DNA of 64,000 nt, taken from NCBI GenBank assembly GCA_963725215.1, contig CAVRXQ010000002.1, positions 62,001 to 126,000 on the forward strand, in the 5' to 3' direction. How positions within the stretch are numbered: position 1 is the first letter of the stretch; every line of letters begins with the position of its first letter. This stretch comes from CAVRXQ01 sp963725215 (GTDB taxonomy: Bacteria; Actinomycetota; Acidimicrobiia; Acidimicrobiales; Bog-793). Made by a program: the position numbers and the translations under genes. Below the pieces are notes generated by a model, which worked only from the letters and a program-made list of their open reading frames with translations, had not been told where the DNA came from and did no database searches. Of this stretch, positions 51,715 through 60,968 are shown piece by piece.

Positions 51715-52155
51715 CTACGGCTCGTCAGCGATGTCGCGCTGTCGCGCAGCCTTTATCTCTGCGACTAGCTCTTCTTGATGTCTAGCCAGGGCAGCGCCGA
51801 TTGCCGCGTCCAGCTTCATCGCCTCAGCGAGGTTCGTCGCCTCGCTCGACAATTCAGGGACAACAAGTAGCTCGTCGGATCGCTCCCGAATCCGCTCAAA
51901 GAGGTCACGAAAACGAGTCGATCGGTGATGTGCAGCTAACTCGGCGATCTTCATCGCCAACTCTGGGTCGCGCAGCCAGGATGGTTCGGGCACTTTCGGC
52001 TCGATCGACTCTTCTTTGAGGATGTCTAAGCAGAGTCCTACGCACTCGTCACAGATGTAGACGTCAGGTCCGGCGATCAGCTTCTCGACCTGTGAATTCG
52101 ACTTGCCGCAAAAGGAGCACTTCACGAGCTCCCCGCCGTCGCCGAATTTGGCCAC
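51715..52155 (-). CDS. Stand-alone ClpX-type C4 zinc-finger protein
   Basis: A 146-residue protein whose first ~50 residues are the zinc-binding N-domain of the ClpX unfoldase: Cys13, Cys16, Cys35 and Cys38 in K-C-S-F-C-G-K-S and Y-I-C-D-E-C-V-G-L-C, with the dimer-forming L-I-A-G-P-D-V. No AAA+ domain follows; instead the chain ends in a ~90-residue helical region rich in Glu and Arg. In ClpX this domain dimerises and binds substrates and adaptors, so the protein could bring substrates to ClpXP or act as a decoy. It sits at the left edge of the putative island, divergent from a small gene. Confidence 0.8.
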   Translation of the reverse strand: MAKFGDGGELVKCSFCGKSNSQVEKLIAGPDVYICDECVGLCLDILKEESIEPKVPEPSWLRDPELAMKIAELAAHHRSTRFRDLFERIRERSDELLVVPELSSEATNLAEAMKLDAAIGAALARHQEELVAEIKAARQRDIADEP

Positions 52156-52222
52156 GGTTCAATCTTGGCCTGATCTCGACCGGACTGGCGGAGACGAACA
52201 CACGTTCGATACACTCGAGCCC

Positions 52223-52423
52223 GTGGCAGACCTGCTCCCCCACGAGGTTGAGCTGCTGCGCCGGTCGGTGGCGATCGTCTCCTCCTGCCAGCCGAGCGGC
52301 ATCAACCCAGAAACGGCACTGCAAGTCCTTGGTCAGTTGCAGAACGTGACGCACGAACGCGATCGGATCGCCGCCGAACTTGCAGATTCCATCGCTCGGC
52401 ACCCGAGCAACGGTGTCGGCTGA
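52223..52423 (+). CDS. Small hypothetical protein
   Basis: A 66-residue helical protein starting at GTG 52223 (ADLLPHEVELLRRSVAI, then NPETALQVLGQLQNVTHERDRIAAEL). The start is poorly supported by a ribosome site; an ATG at 52103 in the same frame would overlap the divergent zinc-finger gene. No family recognised. Confidence 0.4.
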   Translation: MADLLPHEVELLRRSVAIVSSCQPSGINPETALQVLGQLQNVTHERDRIAAELADSIARHPSNGVG

Positions 52424-52541
52424 CCTTAAGGTGAGCAGCATGCCAACCGAGATGGAACCGCGTCACACTCCTCGACGAGGTCGGCGCGTGCGCCAGAGGC
52501 GAGATGCCGTTGCCCGATCGTGAGTAGTTATTGAACTGGCT

Positions 52542-54056
52542 CTATTCGCTCAACGTCGTTGCGGGGTCTGATCGACTGAACGATTGACGTCTACACAGGG
52601 ACTCCGCATCAACCCCTCGCAAAGTAGAGTCATCATCTTCGATTAAGACCAGCGATCCCTTCGTGCGCGCGAAGGACGCAACGGCCGCCAACAGCGCTGT
52701 TGCAGCCAGGAAGAAGAACGCGTCGTGGTAGCCAGGGGTGACCGCGGCTCCGACAGCATGTTCTCCACTGCCGACGACGTAGACGAGTCCCGTGAGGGCG
52801 AGGCCAAGCGAAGTTCCGGTTGCGCGGGTGACGTTGACCACTCCCGACGCCTCGCCCAATTGACCGCGGGGGACGGTTGCGAGTACAGACGCGTTATTCG
52901 CCGGTGTGAAACATCCGAGGCCGAGGCCGATGGCGGAAAGACTGATCTCGACGACCACCACCGAAGGTCGAACCAACGCAAGACCGAATAGCGCCGTAGC
53001 CACAATCAACATGCCGCCAAAAGTGAGCGCTCGGACGCCGATTGTGTCGCCGATCCGCCCAGCGATTGGTGCGACCAGACCGAGCAGGAGCGGCATCACC
53101 ATCAGTAGGAGCCCGGCGGCTCCAGTCGACACTCCGAGTCCACGTTCCAAGACGTACGGCACAACGAGTAGCACGCCGAATGTGACGAGGTAGCCAAGCA
53201 AGCCGCTTGAGATGCCTGCGGAGAACGAGCGACTTCGGAAAAGCTTGAGGTCCAGCATCGGATTGCGGGCATTGTGTTCCCGGGTCAAGAACGCGAGGCC
53301 GAAGACGGCGCCGCTGACGAAAAGCGCAAGGACGGCGCTAGATCCCCAACCCCACGAGTCGCCGAAAGAGATCGCTACCAATAGCGCGCAGATCATCGGT
53401 ACGAATAACGCGAGACCAGACCAATCGAGCGGAGTGCGTGCACGCAGGTGGCGGCTTCTCGGGATAAACGCGAGTCCGGCCGCTACCCCGAGTGCTCCTA
53501 CTGGAACGTTCACGAAGAACATCAAGCGCCAACCACCGATGGCGATCAGGGCACCACCGACTGATGGCCCCAGCGCAAGACCAAGCGCCTGCGCGGCTCC
53601 CTGGACGCCAACCGCGCGCCCGAGCTTGTTTGGAGGCGCGGCCACGCTGATAATCGCGAGACTGTTCGCCTGCAGCATCGCCGCTGCAAAGCCTTGAATG
53701 ACCCGAAGCGCGACAAGCGCCGGTAGGTCCGGAGCCAAGCCGCAACCGGCGGAAGCGAGAGCGAATAGCCCGAATCCGTACACGTACAAGAGCTTTCGTC
53801 CGGCCATGTCGGCGACGCGGCCCACAATCGTGACGAAGGCGACAAGTGAGATGAGATAGGACAGCCCGACCCAGGTCACGGCTCCGAGTTGGACGTTGAA
53901 GGCACGCTGGAGCGTCGGAAAGCCGATCGTTACGATGCTCGCGTCGAGCTGACCCATGAAAGCTCCGATGCCGACCGCGCCGACCACGAACCAATACGCG
54001 TTCGGGTGCTCGCGAACGGACCCGAGCTCGCGGGGCTCAGTCAACAGTCGCCGCAT
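52542..54056 (-). CDS. MFS transporter, EmrB/QacA type
   Basis: A 504-residue membrane protein from ATG 54056. Motifs of the 14-helix DHA2 family are visible: G-Q-L-D-A-S-I-V-T-I-G-F-P-T-L-Q in helix 1, G-R-V-A-D-M-A-G-R-K in loop 2-3, and A-L-G-L-A-L-G-P-S-V-G-G-A-L-I in helix 5. It shares the minus strand with the GntR gene upstream (129 bases) and could be regulated with it. Substrate unknown; it may export a product or analogue of the compound handled by the neighbouring operon. Confidence 0.85.
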   Translation of the reverse strand: MRRLLTEPRELGSVREHPNAYWFVVGAVGIGAFMGQLDASIVTIGFPTLQRAFNVQLGAVTWVGLSYLISLVAFVTIVGRVADMAGRKLLYVYGFGLFALASAGCGLAPDLPALVALRVIQGFAAAMLQANSLAIISVAAPPNKLGRAVGVQGAAQALGLALGPSVGGALIAIGGWRLMFFVNVPVGALGVAAGLAFIPRSRHLRARTPLDWSGLALFVPMICALLVAISFGDSWGWGSSAVLALFVSGAVFGLAFLTREHNARNPMLDLKLFRSRSFSAGISSGLLGYLVTFGVLLVVPYVLERGLGVSTGAAGLLLMVMPLLLGLVAPIAGRIGDTIGVRALTFGGMLIVATALFGLALVRPSVVVVEISLSAIGLGLGCFTPANNASVLATVPRGQLGEASGVVNVTRATGTSLGLALTGLVYVVGSGEHAVGAAVTPGYHDAFFFLAATALLAAVASFARTKGSLVLIEDDDSTLRGVDAESLCRRQSFSRSDPATTLSE

Positions 54057-54185
54057 CCAGTTTCCGTCACGTGGATGCGCCTTCTCGATGATCAACGAGG
54101 CTCTGCCTCGATCCTGATGAGCATCGGTACTTCGGGACTTAGTTCTCCGCCGTGGGTGCATTCACTCACCCGGCTCGCACAGACA

Positions 54186-55004
54186 TCACAGCGTCGGCGA
54201 ATGCCTGGTCGTTTCCTCCGTCTCCACCCGGTAGTCCTGTTCGGGAGACCAGGAGGCAAACAAGCTAAATCGATCGGCCCTCGCGAGCGTGATGCGCCAC
54301 TCAACGGGTTGGTTTCGCCAGGTAGCTAGCCGCTCAATTCGAAATACCGCAGTCCCAGCCTGAATTCCGAGCAAGCGGCGTTGAGTCGCGGTTGGAACTT
54401 CCGCGCGGATGCGCTCTCCGCCCCGCGTGAGTCGGACGCCGCAGTGTTTCGCGAGTTCGTCGTAGAAGGCCGCTTTGTTGAAGTCAATATCGAGAAGTGG
54501 AGACGCCAGATCAAATGGCATCCACAGCTGATCGAAAGCCAGCGGTTGAGCATCTGCTAGCCGCAATCTCTCCAGGTAGACAAGCAACGTTCGTGAATCC
54601 AGCCCGAGCTGAGCTGCCGCACTCGAATCCTGTCGAGCGTCCAACACTCGGACAAGGCTTGATGAGCGATGGCCAGCCGCCTCTACTTCGCGAAACAAGC
54701 TGTAAAGCGCGCCGAGTGGTGCGCCAATCTCGCCCATTTGCTCGGCAACTCTGCTGCCTCGACCGCGCTCGGCAACGACTCGACCCGCCACACGGAATCG
54801 TCGCAACGCCTGTCGAACTGTTTGCCTGGACACTCCATACGCGGCAGCGAGTTCCAATTCAGTGGGAAACGAATCTGTGAATTCCCCCGCGTCCAGCCGG
54901 CGCGCCAGTCGGTCGCATAACTGCGCCCACAACGGCATTGGGCTGTTTCGATCCAAGGGCAGTGCCAACGCGGGAGCGTTCTCTCGGTCCTGCTTCTCGG
55001 GCAT
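54186..55004 (-). CDS. GntR-family repressor with UTRA domain (HutC type)
   Basis: A 272-residue regulator. The winged HTH covers about 25-85 (DSFPTELELAAAYGVSRQTVRQALRRFRVAGRVVAERGRGSRV) and the UTRA ligand domain covers about 110-260 (LLVYLERLRLADAQPLAFDQLWMPFDLA, G-T-A-V-F-R-I-E-R). HutC-type proteins bind a small metabolite and release DNA. ATG 55004 is chosen because a palindrome at 55011-55032, likely its own operator, lies immediately upstream; a longer reading would place that palindrome inside the gene. Probably represses itself and the divergent aminotransferase-ABC-ureohydrolase operon. Confidence 0.85.
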   Translation of the reverse strand: MPEKQDRENAPALALPLDRNSPMPLWAQLCDRLARRLDAGEFTDSFPTELELAAAYGVSRQTVRQALRRFRVAGRVVAERGRGSRVAEQMGEIGAPLGALYSLFREVEAAGHRSSSLVRVLDARQDSSAAAQLGLDSRTLLVYLERLRLADAQPLAFDQLWMPFDLASPLLDIDFNKAAFYDELAKHCGVRLTRGGERIRAEVPTATQRRLLGIQAGTAVFRIERLATWRNQPVEWRITLARADRFSLFASWSPEQDYRVETEETTRHSPTL

Positions 55005-55010
55005 GCACAG

Positions 55011-55032
55011 ATTGTATGGATGTGCGTACAAT
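55011..55032 (+). promoter_or_regulatory. Palindromic operator/promoter between gntR and the ABC operon
   Basis: ATTGTA-N10-TACAAT is a perfect 6-base inverted repeat. Each half also reads TACAAT on its own strand, a good -10 hexamer, so divergent promoters may overlap the operator. On the minus strand the hexamer ends 6 bases before the gntR ATG, which would give a leaderless mRNA. HutC-type repressors often bind T-T-G-T-A-x..-T-A-C-A-A sites. The link to GntR is an inference. Confidence 0.5.
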
Positions 55033-55122
55033 GCCTCAAATGTTTGTCGCCCACGTCATACCAGTCGATTTCGGGTGCTCTATTTGCTTCGCATTTGCGA
55101 AGGGTCCTCAGGAGTGGAGCAG

Positions 55123-56487
55123 ATGAACGAGCGCGCATTCGATCGTGACCATTTGCGCGCACTTAGAGATCGGGAAGTACAAACGTTCATAGGTTCTCAT
55201 CCGAAGACCGTGGAACTCTTCGAACGGTCTCGACATCTGCATCCCGCCGGATTCCATATGGCTTGGTACACGGAGTGGTTTCCATATCCGGTGTATGTCT
55301 CGCGCGCGAACGGTGCTCAATTTGAGGACGTGGATGGCAACACGTATTTCGATTTTTGTCTTGGGCACAGCGCGGCTCTGTTTGGTCATTCGCCCGAGAT
55401 CCTTGCGGAGTCGATCGCCACCACCGCAAAGTCCGGCCTCACCGTTGGTTTGCCCACGGAGGACTCACTTTTTGTGAGTGAGGAGCTAACCCGGCGCTTC
55501 GGTGTTGGTTACTGGCAGTACAGCTTGTCTGCCTCAGATGCCAACCGGTGGGCGATGCGAATAGCTCGTGAGATCACCGGGCGGCCGAAGGTCCTCGTTT
55601 TCAACTGGTGCTATCACGGTTCTGTAGATGAGTCGTTCATCACTTACGCAGATGGCACGACTTCATCGAGGCCAGGGAATGTGGGGGCGCCTGTCGACCC
55701 CACATTGACGACCCGCGTTGTCGAGTGGAATGACACGGAGCAACTCGAAAAGGCGCTCTCCCATGGCGACGTGGCGCTGGTCCTCACGGAGCCGGCGCTG
55801 ACGGACATGGCAATCGTCATGCCCGAACCCGGTTTCCACGCAGCTCTGAGAGAACTCACGAAGACGTATGGTTCGTACCTTCTTCTCGATGAGACTCACA
55901 CGATCCAAGCCGGATGTGGAGGTCTAACCCGGGAGTGGAAGCTTCAGCCCGACTTCGTCGTCCTCGGTAAGCCACTCGGTGGCGGTGTGCCAATCGGGGC
56001 CTACGGGATGTCGGAAGAGGTTGCCCACGCATACGAAGATCGCATCGCCGGCCGCGGCGGCCCTACGGCCGGCATTGGAATTGGCGGCTCCATGGCAGGG
56101 AATCGCCTTTCGTTGGCCGCAGCGCGGATCACGCTCGAGAAGCTTTGGACCGAGGACGCGTACCGCGTGATGATTCCATTGGCTCAACGATGGGCTGCTG
56201 GAGCTCAAACCGCTATTGATCGACTGCAGATTCCTTGGCACGTGGTCCAACTCGGAACTCGCGTCTGCTACTGGTTCTGTCCGATGCCTCCGCGATCGGG
56301 GGCGGAGGCTGCCGCGTACGGTGACACCGATCTTTCGAGGTTCATGCACCTCTATGCGCTCAACCGAGGGGTCTTCCTTATTCCGTTCGGACAGAACACG
56401 GCGTTGATGTCGCCATGCACGACGCCGGAAGCGGTGGACCGCCATTCGGCAGTTTTCACCGAAGCCTGCGAAGAACTCTTTGCGTAG
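55123..56487 (+). CDS. Class III aminotransferase (glutamate-1-semialdehyde aminotransferase-like)
   Basis: A 454-residue PLP enzyme from ATG 55123 (GGAG ribosome site). S-L-S-A-S-D-A-N-R-W-A-M-R at 134-146, N-W-C-Y-H-G (161-166), Asp256 in L-L-L-D-E-T-H-T and Lys283 in L-G-K-P-L-G-G-G mark the active site. The sequence is closest in style to glutamate-1-semialdehyde 2,1-aminomutase-like aminotransferases that act on omega-amino compounds. First gene of the operon; 27 bases precede the binding-protein gene. It would move the amino group from an amino acid released by the ureohydrolase. Confidence 0.85.
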   Translation: MNERAFDRDHLRALRDREVQTFIGSHPKTVELFERSRHLHPAGFHMAWYTEWFPYPVYVSRANGAQFEDVDGNTYFDFCLGHSAALFGHSPEILAESIATTAKSGLTVGLPTEDSLFVSEELTRRFGVGYWQYSLSASDANRWAMRIAREITGRPKVLVFNWCYHGSVDESFITYADGTTSSRPGNVGAPVDPTLTTRVVEWNDTEQLEKALSHGDVALVLTEPALTDMAIVMPEPGFHAALRELTKTYGSYLLLDETHTIQAGCGGLTREWKLQPDFVVLGKPLGGGVPIGAYGMSEEVAHAYEDRIAGRGGPTAGIGIGGSMAGNRLSLAAARITLEKLWTEDAYRVMIPLAQRWAAGAQTAIDRLQIPWHVVQLGTRVCYWFCPMPPRSGAEAAAYGDTDLSRFMHLYALNRGVFLIPFGQNTALMSPCTTPEAVDRHSAVFTEACEELFA

Positions 56488-56514
56488 CTGAATTCGACAA
56501 CAAAGGGGGAATGA

Positions 56515-58098
56515 GTGCCATCTCGAAGACACATCTGGTCACGGTTTCAAATAGCGCTTCTTCTTGCTTCGGTGATTTCACTGTCTGCAGTCGGGTACAG
56601 CGAAGCGGCTGGGGGGTCCGTGCGCCACTCTCGAAGCGCGCTAACGCCGAAATATGGCGGGACACTGGCTGTCAGGACCGGCGATACCTTCGACGGCTGG
56701 GTTCCGGATCACGACTTCAACTACGGGGATAACCAGGTCCTCATAACCGTCCTCGAGCCGCTACTTCACGCGGCTGCTGCCGGGGAAGGTGTGAACGGAT
56801 CAGGCTTGAGCCCCGGACTGGCGAAATCTTGGTCGACGAGCGCTGATGGACGAACCTTGACGTTCCAGCTTCAGCCGACCGCACGGTTCTCAACTGGAAA
56901 GCCCGTAACTTCGGCAGACGTTGCCTTCTCTGTTACGCAGTGGAAGAAAGGTTCGAACTTCGGGTCGCTCTTCGCCGACATATCGAAAGTAGAAACCCCG
57001 AGTCAGCACACGGTGATCTTCCAATTGAAGCAGCGAGACAACTTCCTTCCCTTCCTTCTGACTTGGGGAGCTTCCGCGGTGATGCCTTCGAACTTCGGGA
57101 GCGAAACTGCGGCGGAATTCGCGCGGAAGCCGATCGGCGCGGGACCATTCATGATCGCGAGCCAAAACGCCGCGCTGACGAATATCTCGTTGAAACGGAA
57201 TCCCTACTACTACGAAGCCGGGCATCCATACCTCTCGGGTGTCAACTACCAGATTGTGCCGGACGAGAACTCGCGCATCCTGCAGTTCAATGCGGGTACC
57301 GCTGACGTCCTGGACGCGATTCCAGCGGATCAAGCGAGCCGGATCCCGAAGAACGAGCAAGATTTGCACTACACGACCCGCGACATGGTGATCGTGCCGA
57401 ACCACGCCAAATCCCCGACCGGAAATCTCGATCTGCTCCGCGCCATCTCGCTAGCCATCAACCGCAGCCAGCTCGTGACTGTCATGGGTGGACAAGCCAT
57501 CGAACCGACCGGGATCTTTCCTCATCACGTCGTTGACTGGGCGCTCGGGTGTTCGTCGTGCAACTGGGATACATACAGCGTCAGTGCTGCGAAGCGCGAA
57601 CTCGCGAAGGCCGGCTATCCCCATGGCATCACTCTCAAACTCGCCTACGGTTCAAGCATCGGGGGGTTTGTGCTTGCGGCAGAAGCGCTTCAAGCCCAAC
57701 TAGCCAAGGCTGGGATCAAGATCACGCTGCAACCGGCGGATTATTCGGCGGTGTTCCAAAGTTTCATTAATGGGAAGTACCAATTGGGCCTGGACTTTGA
57801 GGGGAGCTTCACGCCGTCACCGGGGGACATCCTGAGCTATTACGCCTCGACGGAGTGGGACTTCGCCCACGTAAAGGGACCGAAGACGAATTCTCTGCTG
57901 CAGGCGTACGACACCGCGTCGACCCCACAGCAGCGAAGCGCGGCCGTTGCCGCGGTACAGACGTGGGTGTACCAGAATTCGCCGCTCATTCCGCTATTCG
58001 ACATCAAGCAGCTGGATGCCATTTCAAGCAAGGTCCACAACCTGCAGATGCTTCCCTGGAGCAACTATTACCTCTCACAGGTGTGGCTATCGAGTTAG
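56515..58098 (+). CDS. Periplasmic-type solute-binding protein of an oligopeptide/nickel-family ABC importer
   Basis: A 527-residue SBP_bac_5 protein starting at GTG 56515 behind AAAGGGGG. A signal peptide (residues 1-31, IALLLASVISLSAVGYSEA) lacks a lipobox, so export is expected without a lipid anchor unless processed elsewhere. Typical blocks: L-V-L-E-P-L-L-H-A, S-A-D-V-A-F-S-V-T-Q-W, V-N-Y-Q-I-V-P-D-E-N-S-R, the R-A-I-S-L-A-I-N-R hinge and the C-terminal L-P-L-F-D-I. It delivers the substrate to the permease pair encoded next. Confidence 0.88.
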   Translation: MPSRRHIWSRFQIALLLASVISLSAVGYSEAAGGSVRHSRSALTPKYGGTLAVRTGDTFDGWVPDHDFNYGDNQVLITVLEPLLHAAAAGEGVNGSGLSPGLAKSWSTSADGRTLTFQLQPTARFSTGKPVTSADVAFSVTQWKKGSNFGSLFADISKVETPSQHTVIFQLKQRDNFLPFLLTWGASAVMPSNFGSETAAEFARKPIGAGPFMIASQNAALTNISLKRNPYYYEAGHPYLSGVNYQIVPDENSRILQFNAGTADVLDAIPADQASRIPKNEQDLHYTTRDMVIVPNHAKSPTGNLDLLRAISLAINRSQLVTVMGGQAIEPTGIFPHHVVDWALGCSSCNWDTYSVSAAKRELAKAGYPHGITLKLAYGSSIGGFVLAAEALQAQLAKAGIKITLQPADYSAVFQSFINGKYQLGLDFEGSFTPSPGDILSYYASTEWDFAHVKGPKTNSLLQAYDTASTPQQRSAAVAAVQTWVYQNSPLIPLFDIKQLDAISSKVHNLQMLPWSNYYLSQVWLSS

Positions 58099-58171
58099 CG
58101 GCACACTCAGGGGTTGCGACTGATTCTGTGAGAATCGCACCTGACATCACCGAACCGTCCGACGGCTAACG

Positions 58172-59131
58172 ATGTTGCACATCCGCGTCGGAGGACGGTT
58201 CGGTTTCGTCATCGCGCGTTTCATACAAGCGGTGCCTCTTGTACTGGCCGTGCTCCTAGTCGTCTTCCTGATGCTGAAGATCACGCCAGGAGACCCAGCA
58301 AGAATCGTCGCGGGTGCACGCGCTTCGGCGTCGGCGGTTGCAAAGGTGCGCCGTCAGCTAGGTCTCGACCGGCCCCTTTACGTGCAGTTCGCATTGTACG
58401 TCTGGCACGTTCTTCACGGGAATCTCGGAACATCCATTCGGACGGGTACTCCCGTGTCCCAGGTGATCACACAGGACGCACCGGTGACCCTGTCACTGAT
58501 TGTCGGCGCGATCGTCCTAACGACGCTCATCTCCATTCCCGCAGCCGCCGCCTCGGCGCGTCGCCCGGATGGCCTGATAGATCACAGTGTGCGCGCAGTT
58601 GGCCTTGTCGGACTCGCGATGCCCGTCTATTGGCTCGGTCTGATGCTGATCCTCCTGATCGCCATTCCGACGCACTTGTTTCCAGTGGCGGGTTGGGGCT
58701 CGGGCTTTGGAGAACACATCACGGGACTCGTATTGCCGTGGATCGCGCTCGCTGTCGGAATAGCCCCCGTCGTTGTGCGCAGCCTTCGCTCAAGCATGAT
58801 CGATGTACTCGCGTCCGATCAGGTGATGGCCGCCCGATCGATAGGCGTCGGCGGCATCCGACTCGTCAGGCGATTTCTGCTTCGCAACGCCGCATTGCCA
58901 TCCATTGTGGTCCTCGCCACGCAGACGACGTGGTTGCTGTTCGGAGTTGTGCTCGTCGAGAACACATTCAATTTGCCGGGGTTAGGACAGGACCTAGTTT
59001 CGGCCGTGCAGTTTCGCGACTTCCCCCTCCTGCAAGGCCTGACTCTTGTGTTCTCCTTGGCCGTAACGATTATCTACTTGGTTACCGACATCTTGTTTGC
59101 CGCTCTAGATCCACGCGTACAGATCGGATGA
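58172..59131 (+). CDS. ABC permease, DppB type
   Basis: A 319-residue protein with six predicted membrane helices. It has the N-terminal F-V-I-A-R-F-I-Q-A-V-P-L-V-L-A-V-L segment and the cytoplasmic EAA loop in the middle (V-R-S-L-R-S-S-M-I-D-V-L-A-S-D). G-D-P-A-R in the first periplasmic loop is the usual DppB landmark. It ends with an ATGA overlap with the DppC-type gene. Confidence 0.9.
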   Translation: MLHIRVGGRFGFVIARFIQAVPLVLAVLLVVFLMLKITPGDPARIVAGARASASAVAKVRRQLGLDRPLYVQFALYVWHVLHGNLGTSIRTGTPVSQVITQDAPVTLSLIVGAIVLTTLISIPAAAASARRPDGLIDHSVRAVGLVGLAMPVYWLGLMLILLIAIPTHLFPVAGWGSGFGEHITGLVLPWIALAVGIAPVVVRSLRSSMIDVLASDQVMAARSIGVGGIRLVRRFLLRNAALPSIVVLATQTTWLLFGVVLVENTFNLPGLGQDLVSAVQFRDFPLLQGLTLVFSLAVTIIYLVTDILFAALDPRVQIG

Positions 59132-59979
59132 CCTCTCAAACACTCGAGATCGATCTCAGTATCGATCACCGCCACCGGCGGCAAGTACCGCGAAAGCTCA
59201 TTGTCGGAACGTCGTTGATCGCGGGGACGCTTTTCGTCAGCCTTCTCGCTCAGTGGACGACGCGATACGGCGCTTACCAGCAGAACGTCTTTTCTCTCCT
59301 CGCGCCTCCAAGCGCCGCGCACTGGTTCGGTACCGATGAGGTGGGACGAGACATCTTCTCCCGCACCGTCGATGCAATTCGCCTCGACGTAGCTCTCGGT
59401 CTCCTAATGGCGGTCGCACCCTCGGCGATCGGGACTCTCCTCGGTGGACTTTCGGGCTACTTCGGCTCATGGGTAGACGTCGTTATCGGCAGATTGGCGG
59501 ACTTAACCCAATCGTTTCCGACGTACATCCTGATAATCGTGCTCGTTTTCGCCGTGGGACCGGGATTCCGCAGCATCATCATCGGCTATTCGGTACTCGA
59601 CTGGGTCGTTTACGCGCGTTTGTTCCGTGGAGAGGTGTTGCGCAATCGCGAGCTTGACTACGTCAACGCCGCAAGGGTCGCTGGACTATCCAACTCGCGA
59701 ATACTGTGGCGGCACATCTTCCCCAACGCGATTCGACAGGTCATCGTTTACTACTTCTCAGATGTTGTCCTGGCGATCCTCACCCTCGCGGGATTTTCAT
59801 TTCTCGGATTAGGTATCCCACCGCCCACTCCAGAACTCGGCGCCATGATCGCTGCTGGTGAACCGTATCTGTCCAGTCAATGGTGGATCTGCACCTTTCC
59901 GGGCCTCGTCCTTGTCGCCCTTGGCATCGGCCTTTCTCTCATTGCCGACGGGCTCGATGACGTGCTGGGACACCGTTGA
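59128..59979 (+). CDS. ABC permease, DppC type
   Basis: A 283-residue protein from ATG 59128, overlapping the previous stop (ATGA). It contains H-W-F-G-T-D-E-V-G-R-D-I-F-S-R at 64-78, the diagnostic DppC periplasmic motif, and the EAA loop E-V-L-R-N-R-E-L-D-Y-V-N-A-A-R-V-A-G-L-S. Forms the membrane heterodimer with the DppB-type protein. Longer upstream readings are shadows of dppB. Confidence 0.9.
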   Translation: MTSQTLEIDLSIDHRHRRQVPRKLIVGTSLIAGTLFVSLLAQWTTRYGAYQQNVFSLLAPPSAAHWFGTDEVGRDIFSRTVDAIRLDVALGLLMAVAPSAIGTLLGGLSGYFGSWVDVVIGRLADLTQSFPTYILIIVLVFAVGPGFRSIIIGYSVLDWVVYARLFRGEVLRNRELDYVNAARVAGLSNSRILWRHIFPNAIRQVIVYYFSDVVLAILTLAGFSFLGLGIPPPTPELGAMIAAGEPYLSSQWWICTFPGLVLVALGIGLSLIADGLDDVLGHR

Positions 59980-60968
59980 GCGAGTCCGTTCTCAGCATTG
60001 ACGAGATGCGCGTGCGCATCGCGTGGGGCCGTACAACGAGCGTTCCCGTCGATGGAGTCACTCTCGAGCTGAATGAAGGGGAGTGTCTGGGTCTCGTTGG
60101 CGAGTCCGGTTGCGGCAAGAGCCTCACGCTGCGAGCGATAATGGGACTACTACCTCGGGGCGCAAATCGCGAAGGTCGCATTCTGCTGCGCGACAAAGAC
60201 GGAACGATGAAGCCGATGCGACAGGCTCGCTCACGAGGATCCGACGTGGCCATGGTATTTCAAGAGCCGGCCACGGCGCTGAATCCAACCATGCGAGTCG
60301 GTGACCTCATCGCCGAGGGCCCGTCTGTGAACCTTGGTCTCGATCGACAAGAGGCTCGCGCTCGTGCGATCGAGTTAATGGGCGAGGTGGGCATCCCGGA
60401 CGCAGCTCGGCGAGCGCGGAGCTGGCCACATCAGCTGTCTGGAGGCCTTCGCCAACGCGCGATGATCGCCATGTCGCTCGCGAGCAATCCGCGAATCTTG
60501 CTGTGTGACGAACCGACCACCGCGTTAGACGTCACGATTCAGGATCAGATTCTCGGTCTTATCAACAGAATCCGAGAAGAGCGCGGCTTGTCGGTCATCT
60601 TCGTCACGCACGACCTCGCGGTTATAGGCGAGATTTGCGACCGTGTCGCTGTGATGTATGCCGGTCAGATAATTGAGGTTGGGCTCGTCGACGAAGTCTT
60701 TCGTCATCCAAACCACCCCTACTCCGTCGCGTTATTGGATTCGCTTCCCTCGATCGATGAAGCAAGACGTGATCTCAATTCGCTCGGCGGTGCCCCACCG
60801 GACCCGAGCGCCTTCCCAAAGGGTTGTCGTTTCATGCCGCGCTGCGTCTTTGCCCAGGAAGATTGCGCTCTTGAATCGCGAACGGTGGCAGCGGACGGTC
60901 GTGGAAGGGCGACGGCTTGTATTCATCCGGAGTTACTACCTCGATCGAGACCAGACTGGTCGACATGA
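59976..60968 (+). CDS. ABC ATPase, DppD type
   Basis: A 330-residue ATPase starting at a TTG that overlaps the previous stop (TTGA at 59976-59979). Walker A G-E-S-G-C-G-K-S at 44-51, signature L-S-G-G-L-R-Q-R, Walker B I-L-L-C-D-E-P-T-T-A-L-D and the switch His in T-H-D-L-A-V are intact. The C-terminal Cys-rich segment (G-C-R-F-M-P-R-C-V-F-A-Q-E-D-C) is the oligopeptide ABC C-terminal extension, which binds an iron-sulfur cluster in some members. Confidence 0.9.
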   Translation: MSESVLSIDEMRVRIAWGRTTSVPVDGVTLELNEGECLGLVGESGCGKSLTLRAIMGLLPRGANREGRILLRDKDGTMKPMRQARSRGSDVAMVFQEPATALNPTMRVGDLIAEGPSVNLGLDRQEARARAIELMGEVGIPDAARRARSWPHQLSGGLRQRAMIAMSLASNPRILLCDEPTTALDVTIQDQILGLINRIREERGLSVIFVTHDLAVIGEICDRVAVMYAGQIIEVGLVDEVFRHPNHPYSVALLDSLPSIDEARRDLNSLGGAPPDPSAFPKGCRFMPRCVFAQEDCALESRTVAADGRGRATACIHPELLPRSRPDWST

